From positions 1 through 57,912 of the forward strand of contig JAILLW010000060.1 of the NCBI GenBank assembly GCA_024692955.1: a stretch of DNA of 57,912 nt, in the 5' to 3' direction. How positions within the stretch are numbered: position 1 is the stretch's first letter; each line of letters opens with the position of its first letter. The position numbers were made by a program, and so were the translations under genes. Below the pieces are notes generated by a model, which was given only the letters and a program-made list of their open reading frames with translations, ran no database searches and was not told where the DNA came from. Shown here in pieces: positions 51,994 to 57,912 of this stretch. The stretch comes from Lachnospiraceae bacterium. Its GTDB lineage: Bacteria > Bacillota > Clostridia > Lachnospirales > Lachnospiraceae.

Positions 51994-54672
51994 GTGAAAA
52001 AACTCATCAGATCGATCTATGACATCATAATGGATTCCGAGATAGAGGTGCGGGAGCGTATCTTTATCATCATAACGATCATCAGCATTCCGGCGCTGAT
52101 CTGCGCCCTGATCGGGGACATCATCATCGGCGAAAGCCCGGTGGAGATCACTGCGCTCATCGCGACGATCATCATTGCGCCCGTGGTCACATATTACGGG
52201 ATGAAGAAGGACAGGGTACAGCCTGCGGCGCTCTTCCTTGCCGCCGGTATCGTGTTTGTAGTAGTGCCGCTGTCGTTCCGCTTCGGCGGCGGGGCCTCCG
52301 GCGGGGCGATCATCTGGTTCTGCTTCGCCTATATGTACATAGGGCTGATTCTGGTAGGCATCCCCCGTTATGTTATGATGGCGATCCTTACCGTGATGGT
52401 CGTGTTTCAGTACCGGCAGGCCTATCTGAATGAGGCGATAGACCTCGGGCGGAGCCGGTCCGAATGGTATGTGGACTCGTGCATATCGGTCATCCTGGTG
52501 GGACTTGCCGTATATCTGATGGTGGTGATCGAATACCGGCTGTATCTGGACGAAAGCAAGAGGGCTATCCGGCAGGCGAAGGAGATCGAAGAGATGAGCC
52601 GGGCACAGAGTGTTTTCTTTTCCTCCATGAGTCATGAGATCAGGACGCCGATCAATACGATCATCGGTCTGAACGAAATGAACCTCCGGGAAAACGTCAG
52701 CGAAGAAGTGTCCGAAAACGCGAGGAACATCCAGTCCGCGTCGCAGATTCTGCTTTCGGTCATCAATGATATCCTTGATATGTCGAAGATCGAGTCCGGG
52801 AAAATGGATATCATAAAGGCACCCTATAATGTCGGAAGCATGATCACGGACATCGTAAATATGATCTCCGTAAGGGCCAAGGAAAAGGGCCTGAGATTCC
52901 GCGTATCGGTGGATCCCGGACTTCCGTCCGTTCTCATTTCGGATGAGGTCCGGCTGAAACAGATCATGATCAATCTCCTGAACAATGCCGTAAAATATAC
53001 CGCGAAGGGTGAGGTCTCCTTCCAGATACACTGCACGAAAAAGAAAGAAGGTTTCGTGGCAGTGACCTATACGGTCGAAGATACGGGGGCGGGCATCAAA
53101 AAGGAGAGCATTCCCTATCTTTTCGACGCGTTCCGCAGGGTGGACGAGGAAAAGAACCGGCATATCGAAGGCACGGGACTCGGTCTTTCGATCGTGAAGC
53201 TTCTGACCGAGCTGCTCGGCGGAAAGATCTCGGTGAGCAGCGTTTATACCAGAGGATCCACCTTTAATGTGGAGATCGAGCAGGAGATCGTGGACGAAAA
53301 GATCCTCGGAAATTATGATCCGATGCAGCTTCAGGAAACGGCGAATACCCGTACCTATCATCAGAGCTTCGAAGCTCCCGAAGCGGAGATCCTCGTCGTG
53401 GATGACAATTCCGCCAATCTTCTCGTTATCAGAAAGCTGCTGAGAGATACGCTGGTAAAGATCGATACGGCCTCGAGCGCCTCCGAGTGCCTCGAGATGA
53501 CACTGAAGAAACGCTACAACATCATTTTTATGGATCACTATATGCCGCAGATGAGCGGGATCGAAGCGCTTCATGCGATCAGGGAACAGGCGGCCGGATT
53601 GTGCGTGAATGTTCCGGTGGTGGCCCTTACCGCGAACGCGGGCGGAGAATACATTTCCATGTACCGGCAGGAGGGGTTTGACGATTACCTTTTAAAACCG
53701 CTGGATGCCATGCTGCTTGAAGACACGGTGCTGAGACTTCTGCCGCCGGATATCGTAAGGATCACCGAGGACCGGCAGTCCGGAACGGTCTTTGAATCCG
53801 ACAGCGTGATCCGCCAGATCTCGAAGAAGGTGCCGGTCTTAATTACGACGGACAGCGCCTCGGATCTGCCGGACGAGATCCTTGAAAAAAACGATATTCC
53901 GGTGATCCCGATTAACATCGAGATCAACGACGCCCTGTTCTCGGACGGCTCGGAGATCGGAAGCGATACCGTCATCCGCCACTTAAGCATCTCGGGAAGA
54001 GAGATCGTCCCTTACGCGCCTCATGTAGATGATTATGAGAAATTCTTTTCAGGGCTTCTTTCCGGGGCACAGCATATCATCCATATCTCGACAGCGAAAA
54101 ATATCGGCCGGGCCTACGCGAACGCGTGTGAGGCGGCGCTTGATTTCTATAACGTGAGCGTATTCGATTCCGGACAGATATCAAGCGGAACAGGGTATCT
54201 TGCCCTTATGGCGAAAAAAATGGTCGATGAAGGAATAAGCGATACGGAAGAGATCATGAGGCGCCTTGAAGAAAAAAAGGAGAAGATCGGGCTCGGTTTC
54301 GTGCTTGACAGACCGGACTATTTCGCGCGGAGATTTCTGTCCTCCGAAATGTGCAGACTGATCAACATGCTGAAGATCCATCCGGTGATCGGCACCCGGG
54401 ATTCTTCCATAAAGATCAGGGGCCTTCTTGCCGGCGATCGCGAAAAGGCAGAGACGGCTTATATCCGCAGGACCCTTAAAAAAGCGGATAAGATCGATCC
54501 TTCCGTTCTTATTATCACCTATGTGGGTCTTAAACGCAAAGAGGCGGAAAGGATCCGTGACGGGATGCTTGAGAAGATTCCTTTTGAAAGGGTGTATCTG
54601 AAAAAGGCGTCTCCGGGGATCGCCATCAACTGCGGCCCCGGAACATTCGGACTGATTTACGCGGAGAAGTAG
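51994..54672 (+). CDS. Membrane hybrid histidine kinase fused to a DegV/FakB-like domain (HK-REC-DegV)
   Basis: 892 residues from GTG 51994, eight bases after AAGGAGG. Six membrane helices lie at about 22-180, then a linker helix. The dimerisation domain has SSMSHEIRTP (H214); ATPase boxes are NLLNNAVKYT (about 327-336), DTGAGI and EGTGLGLSIV. The receiver at about 463-585 has IIFMDHYMP (D514). Residues about 614-888 are a full DegV fold: TTDSASDLPDEIL, IPVIPINIEI, IIHISTAKNIGRAYANA, VSVFDSGQISSGTGYLAL, and the terminal GPGTFGLIYAEK. DegV/FakB proteins bind a fatty acid; this suggests lipid sensing or presentation tied to kinase output (inference). It lies between an HK-REC-HPt gene and an EAL-like gene in one operon. 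Confidence 0.92.
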   Translation: MKKLIRSIYDIIMDSEIEVRERIFIIITIISIPALICALIGDIIIGESPVEITALIATIIIAPVVTYYGMKKDRVQPAALFLAAGIVFVVVPLSFRFGGGASGGAIIWFCFAYMYIGLILVGIPRYVMMAILTVMVVFQYRQAYLNEAIDLGRSRSEWYVDSCISVILVGLAVYLMVVIEYRLYLDESKRAIRQAKEIEEMSRAQSVFFSSMSHEIRTPINTIIGLNEMNLRENVSEEVSENARNIQSASQILLSVINDILDMSKIESGKMDIIKAPYNVGSMITDIVNMISVRAKEKGLRFRVSVDPGLPSVLISDEVRLKQIMINLLNNAVKYTAKGEVSFQIHCTKKKEGFVAVTYTVEDTGAGIKKESIPYLFDAFRRVDEEKNRHIEGTGLGLSIVKLLTELLGGKISVSSVYTRGSTFNVEIEQEIVDEKILGNYDPMQLQETANTRTYHQSFEAPEAEILVVDDNSANLLVIRKLLRDTLVKIDTASSASECLEMTLKKRYNIIFMDHYMPQMSGIEALHAIREQAAGLCVNVPVVALTANAGGEYISMYRQEGFDDYLLKPLDAMLLEDTVLRLLPPDIVRITEDRQSGTVFESDSVIRQISKKVPVLITTDSASDLPDEILEKNDIPVIPINIEINDALFSDGSEIGSDTVIRHLSISGREIVPYAPHVDDYEKFFSGLLSGAQHIIHISTAKNIGRAYANACEAALDFYNVSVFDSGQISSGTGYLALMAKKMVDEGISDTEEIMRRLEEKKEKIGLGFVLDRPDYFARRFLSSEMCRLINMLKIHPVIGTRDSSIKIRGLLAGDREKAETAYIRRTLKKADKIDPSVLIITYVGLKRKEAERIRDGMLEKIPFERVYLKKASPGIAINCGPGTFGLIYAEK

Positions 54673-54675
54673 AAG

Positions 54676-56571
54676 ATGCAGGGAATCTATTATTTTGAAC
54701 TGGCAGCGCTTCCGGTTTATCTGGTGCTGTTCGTCACAACCATTTACCGCAGGATGACAAAAGGAAGAACGAATGTCCTTTTCCTTGCCGTGATCGGGTC
54801 TTCCTTTATCGCGGTAGTCGCCGATCTTTTCGGCTGGATCAACGACAATGCCATTCTCAGTACAAAGTTCGGGATCGGCTTCGTTACCTTTTCGGTCTAT
54901 GTATATTTCATCACGCGAAACGGGATCAACGTTGCCTATCTGCTTTTCATCTTTTCGGTAACAAGGACCTGGCACCGGCTGAAAGGATTCTGGAAGAAGG
55001 CGCTGATCGTGATCCCTTATTCGCTCATCCTCGGGATGCTCGCGACGAATGAGATGACGCATGCGGTGTTTTCCGTAACGCCGGAAAGAGGATACGCGCG
55101 CGGAGAATACATTCTCGTACTCTACGTCTGCGCCGCGTTCTATATGATCTTCGGCTCGGCCTATCTCGCCTTCAACCGGCGTGTCCTCGATGCGGGTGAG
55201 AGATTCGCGCTTTACCTGATGTACATACTGAACGCGGTCGCCATCGCGATCCAGCTGTTCTTCCCGGCGATCCTTCTTGAGTGCTTTATGACGAGCATCA
55301 CGCTCTTATTCATTGTTCTTTTCGTTCAGAGACCGGAAAAGCAGATCGATATGAACACGCATCTTCCCGCTTTCTGGGCATTTGATGAAGAAGTGGACAA
55401 GATCATAGCGACCGGGCAGAAGGTCCAGATCGTGATCGTCGGGATCCGGAATGCGGCGGACATCCGCAATCATATCGGTGACACGGAGTATTTTGAATAC
55501 ATCCATATGATCAGCGACGCGATCGCCGAATGCGCGAAGGAGAACAGGATCCGTTACGAGCTGTATTTTGAGTTTCCCGGATTCTTTTATATCATTCTCG
55601 AGGATCTTGATTACAGCCCGGCTCAGGCCTGCTCCGAGATAAAAAGCAGTGTTAAGGGAAGAAAAGGGGAGGTTACGAGTACTGGGATCAGAGTTGATAC
55701 GGCGATCGCCGTGGTCGCCTTCCCGGATGAGATCGAACGGAAGGAAGAGCTTTTGTGGTTCGGACACAATTTCATCCGCTTTGCGAAACAGGGGAAGGTA
55801 TATTCCCACGCCGCGCAGATCACGGAGCAGCGGGAATACCGGATCGAAACCAGGATCAATGAGATCCTTGACCGCGCGATCCGTGACAAACGGCTGGAGA
55901 TCAGCTATGAACCCATATGGGCGGCGGCCGGCGGAAATACGGTTTATGCGGAAGCGGTCCTGTGTCTGCACGACGGGCAGTTCGGGGATATTGACAATGA
56001 CATGCTCTATAAGACCGCCGGAGCAAGAGGCCTTACCGGGCTGCTTGAGGGATATGTGACGGAACAGGTCTTTTCCTACGTGGCATCGGATTCCTTTGCG
56101 AAGACCGGATACGAATACGTCGTACTGCGCCTTTCATCGGCTTACGGAGGTCAGGCGGACTATCCGGACAGACTGTGGAATCTGAGGGGAAAATACAACA
56201 TTCACCCCGAACAGATCTGCTTTGCCGTGGATGAACCGGATACTTCCGATATGGAAGGGACGCTCGGGGAGAATATGACCAAGCTCTCCCTTCTCGGCTA
56301 CCGGTTCCGCTATGACGGATACGGGATGGGACATTTCGATCTTCAGAACATCGCAAAGCTCCCGTTTACCGCGGTCAGGCTCGACAGAAGGATGATCGAA
56401 GGAGCGGACAGCGATCAGGGAAGATCGATCCTGGAAGGGAGCATCCATCTTCTGAAGAATCTGTCCCTTTTCGTTGTGGCCGGGAACGAGGATGATGAGG
56501 AGATCACGGATATGCTCTGCCGGATGGGCTGCGACTATATCCTTGGAAAGAAAATTAAAGAAAAATATTGA
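54676..56571 (+). CDS. Membrane protein with degenerate GGDEF and EAL domains
   Basis: 631 residues. Seven or eight membrane helices lie at about 8-217, then a GGDEF-like fold at about 225-380 with no GGDEF motif (start MNTHLPAFWAFDEE). An EAL-like fold at about 390-630 has AEAVL in place of EAL, RLSSAY, FAVDEPD, YDGYGMG in place of DDFGTG, RLDRRM and VAGNEDDEE. Several metal and catalytic positions of active phosphodiesterases are altered, so it is probably inactive and may bind c-di-GMP or a protein. It starts three bases after the HK-REC-DegV stop, strongly suggesting cotranscription and a shared pathway. Confidence 0.88.
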   Translation: MQGIYYFELAALPVYLVLFVTTIYRRMTKGRTNVLFLAVIGSSFIAVVADLFGWINDNAILSTKFGIGFVTFSVYVYFITRNGINVAYLLFIFSVTRTWHRLKGFWKKALIVIPYSLILGMLATNEMTHAVFSVTPERGYARGEYILVLYVCAAFYMIFGSAYLAFNRRVLDAGERFALYLMYILNAVAIAIQLFFPAILLECFMTSITLLFIVLFVQRPEKQIDMNTHLPAFWAFDEEVDKIIATGQKVQIVIVGIRNAADIRNHIGDTEYFEYIHMISDAIAECAKENRIRYELYFEFPGFFYIILEDLDYSPAQACSEIKSSVKGRKGEVTSTGIRVDTAIAVVAFPDEIERKEELLWFGHNFIRFAKQGKVYSHAAQITEQREYRIETRINEILDRAIRDKRLEISYEPIWAAAGGNTVYAEAVLCLHDGQFGDIDNDMLYKTAGARGLTGLLEGYVTEQVFSYVASDSFAKTGYEYVVLRLSSAYGGQADYPDRLWNLRGKYNIHPEQICFAVDEPDTSDMEGTLGENMTKLSLLGYRFRYDGYGMGHFDLQNIAKLPFTAVRLDRRMIEGADSDQGRSILEGSIHLLKNLSLFVVAGNEDDEEITDMLCRMGCDYILGKKIKEKY

Positions 56572-56582
56572 GTTTTCGGGGC

Positions 56583-56611
56583 TTGACACCGATTTTTCCC
56601 TATAATATAAT
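56583..56611 (+). promoter_or_regulatory. Consensus promoter of rplM-rpsI
   Basis: TTGACA (56583-56588), exactly 17 bases, TATAAT (56606-56611): a perfect vegetative consensus. It starts 12 bases after the EAL-like gene, insulating the ribosomal pair from the inserted cassette. Confidence 0.95.
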
Positions 56612-56731
56612 ATTCGGGTGCGCGTAAGAGCCCTTGATGCTTATCCCATCTTTCCCTGGGGGCTTTTCGCGGGACTGATTACTGGCGGACCGGACACCCG
56701 CTGCTTCAGCAAAGTTACGGAGGAAATATTC
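56612..56731 (+). promoter_or_regulatory. L13-type leader upstream of rplM
   Basis: About 115 untranslated bases. GCG-T-AAGAGCCC pairs with GGGCTTTTCGC to enclose an internal hairpin region, and a second GCGG/CCGC stem precedes GGAGGAAAT. Position and layout fit the Bacillota L13 leader family in which L13 represses its own mRNA. The family match was not computed. Confidence 0.7.
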
Positions 56732-57160
56732 ATGAAAACATTTATGGCTACACCTGCCGATATCGAAAGAAAATGGTATGTGGTAGATGCTGAGAATAAG
56801 ACGCTCGGACGCCTTTCGACGGAAGTTGCCAAGGTGCTCCGCGGCAAGCATAAGCCGATCTTCACGCCTTCCATGGATACGGGCGATTATGTGATCGTCG
56901 TAAACGCGGAAAAGATCAAAGTTACCGGAAAGAAGCTGGATCAGAAGCTTTACTATCGTCATTCGGGATGGGTTGGCGGACTGAAGTCCGTTACGCTTCG
57001 CGAAATGATGGCGAAGAAGCCCGAAAAGGTGATCGAGATGGCGGTAAGAGGAATGCTTCCGAAGGGACCTTTGGGATCTTCGATGTACAAGAAGTTATTT
57101 GTTTATGCAGGACCTGAGCATCCGCATGCGGCTCAGAAACCCGAAGAGCTTACGGTATAG
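56732..57160 (+). CDS. rplM: 50S ribosomal protein L13
   Basis: 142 residues from ATG 56732, which has CGGAGG upstream; the frame extends to 56618 but that part is the structured leader. [71 protein letters not shown] and [26 protein letters not shown] are diagnostic. It is an early 23S rRNA binder. Confidence 0.99.
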   Translation: MKTFMATPADIERKWYVVDAENKTLGRLSTEVAKVLRGKHKPIFTPSMDTGDYVIVVNAEKIKVTGKKLDQKLYYRHSGWVGGLKSVTLREMMAKKPEKVIEMAVRGMLPKGPLGSSMYKKLFVYAGPEHPHAAQKPEELTV

Positions 57161-57182
57161 GATGCGGAAGGAGGAAAGATAA

Positions 57183-57581
57183 ATGGCCAGAACATCAGCA
57201 AGATTCTACGGAACAGGCAGAAGAAAAAAGTCGATCGCCAGAGTATATCTGACACCCGGCAAAGGAAATATCGTGATCAACAAGCGTTCGATGGATGAAT
57301 ACTTCGGGCTCGAGACCCTGAAGGTGATCGTTCGTCAGCCCCTTGTGGCTACCGGCGCGGACGGGAAATATGACATTCTTGTCAACGTAAAGGGCGGCGG
57401 CTATACGGGACAGGCAGGCGCGATCCGCCACGGTATCGCAAGAGCACTTCTTAAGGTGGACGATGAGTTCCGCCCGGTTCTCAAGAAGGAAGGTTATCTC
57501 ACGAGAGATCCGAGAATGAAGGAAAGAAAGAAGTACGGCTTAAAGGCTGCGAGAAGAGCACCTCAGTTCTCAAAGAGATAA
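57183..57581 (+). CDS. rpsI: 30S ribosomal protein S9
   Basis: 132 residues: [47 protein letters not shown] and the P-site tail [20 protein letters not shown]. The C-terminal Lys-Arg reaches the peptidyl tRNA. It is 22 bases after rplM with GGAGGAAAG. Confidence 0.99.
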   Translation: MARTSARFYGTGRRKKSIARVYLTPGKGNIVINKRSMDEYFGLETLKVIVRQPLVATGADGKYDILVNVKGGGYTGQAGAIRHGIARALLKVDDEFRPVLKKEGYLTRDPRMKERKKYGLKAARRAPQFSKR

Positions 57582-57631
57582 TCGTTCCACAATGTATTAC
57601 GTCTTTGGACAATCATATGCGACTTATTACA

Positions 57632-57657
57632 CCCCAGGACAACTGTTCTGGGGTTTT
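57632..57657 (+). terminator. Terminator after rpsI
   Basis: CCCCAGGAC-AACT-GTTCTGGGG followed by TTTT: a nine-base-pair stem with one G-U pair. It closes the L13-S9 operon. Confidence 0.9.
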
Positions 57658-57701
57658 GTATTTCCAAAAACCTTATAGTTATTCGTTTTAAAATCAAATA
57701 G

Positions 57702-57763
57702 GGCGAATAAAAATGTGGTTAAGACGAATAAAAATTGACATAAGACGAAAAAAGGGGTAGTAT
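57702..57763 (+). promoter_or_regulatory. Promoter with 21-bp-spaced operator-like direct repeats
   Basis: RRCGAATAAAAA-like units begin at 57702, 57723 and 57744 (last copy degenerate, GACGAAAAAA), exactly 21 bases apart; an inverted half site ATTCGTTTTA lies at 57681-57690. TTGACA (57735-57740) and TAGTAT (57758-57763) with a 17-base spacer are embedded in the second and third units, so a bound protein would block polymerase. Confidence 0.7.
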
Positions 57764-57786
57764 TATTATTGAAAGGAGAAGCCGCT

Positions 57787-57912
57787 ATGAAATTTAATGA
57801 GGAAAAAAAGCAGTCTATTATTATATATATGCTTGAAAAAATAGAGCAAAATGATGATAGAATATCCAAGGCTGTATCTGAGGCTTTTGGCGTAAATCAG
57901 AATACAATACAT
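57787..57912 (+). CDS. N-terminal part of an HTH-containing regulator, 3' partial
   Basis: 42 codons before the window ends, starting after GAAAGGAGAAG: MKFNEEKKQSIIIYMLEKIEQNDDRISKAVSEAFGVNQNTIH. The last 25 residues look like the first helices of a winged-helix domain. The opening resembles HTH proteins that continue into an STAS-like/DUF4325 or ATP-binding domain, but that part is outside the window. The codons and leader are much more AT-rich than the ribosomal genes just before, suggesting transfer. Autoregulation through the upstream repeats is an inference. Confidence 0.6.
   Translation, partial: MKFNEEKKQSIIIYMLEKIEQNDDRISKAVSEAFGVNQNTIH

Noticed and set aside
51955-53574. 539-codon open frame on the minus strand
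   Set aside because: Antisense to the HK-REC-DegV gene; His/Asp-rich composition is a typical shadow of kinase codons.
57627-57869. 80-codon minus-strand frame at the right edge
   Set aside because: It runs through the S9 terminator and the operator repeats; its hydrophobic, Phe-rich translation is a by-product of AT-rich DNA.

Overview
The window looks like chromosomal DNA of a Lachnospiraceae-type Clostridia (Bacillota), moderately GC-rich. Evidence: the S10-spc-alpha ribosomal order runs adk-map-KOW protein-infA-rpmJ-rpsM-rpsK-rpsD-rpoA-rplQ and is followed by ecfA1-ecfA2-ecfT-truA; S14 and L36 are zinc-ribbon types; ribosomal protein L17 carries an internal lysine-rich insertion as in Lachnospiraceae; AGGAGG-type ribosome binding sites are everywhere. 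A beta-glucuronidase-like GH2 enzyme fits an animal-gut lifestyle, which is an inference.

Layout. 1-14170 is housekeeping and accessory: an in-frame AroE-AroK-AroQ fusion (5' end outside the window), tRNA-Arg(UCU), orphan fliW, an HPt phosphotransfer protein, trpS, a reverse-strand pair (ferredoxin-less RACo-like ASKHA protein and an rRNA-methyltransferase-like enzyme), proB with a membrane protein and a MATE transporter, DUF1015, Smr and phosphatase genes, a secreted asparaginase and a GNAT enzyme. 14171-20457 is an accessory stretch: a 1816-residue secreted RCC1-repeat protein, then about 700 bases with a relic of an XRE regulator, a 63-bp tandem repeat and a dispersed GC-rich repeat. 20458-27559 holds a soluble PAS hybrid histidine kinase, a beta-glucuronidase, an ABC exporter and a D-lactate dehydrogenase. 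27705-44352 is the ribosomal protein/SecY/RNA polymerase alpha supercluster with its own promoter, a long structured leader, an internal promoter before rpmJ, and two palindrome-rich insertions between otherwise tightly packed genes. 44353-44980 is a non-coding, inverted-repeat-bounded, highly structured element between convergent genes. 44981-49295 holds an M15 peptidase, the ECF transporter energising module and truA. 49437-56571 is a three-gene signalling cassette lying between truA and rplM. 56583-57657 is the L13/S9 operon with a consensus promoter and an L13-type leader. The last 250 bases are AT-rich and start an apparently foreign regulator gene behind an array of 21-bp-spaced operator-like repeats.

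The most unusual content is the signalling cassette at 49437-56571: a membrane HK-REC-HPt kinase, a membrane HK-REC kinase fused to a complete C-terminal DegV/FakB-like fatty-acid-binding domain, and a multi-pass membrane protein with degenerate GGDEF and EAL domains. Its tight spacing suggests one transcript linking lipid sensing to phosphorelay and possibly c-di-GMP binding. A second notable observation is a near-identical 32-bp promoter-like sequence in front of both the giant RCC1 protein and the soluble hybrid kinase, suggesting co-regulation. All functional links are inferences from sequence and context.
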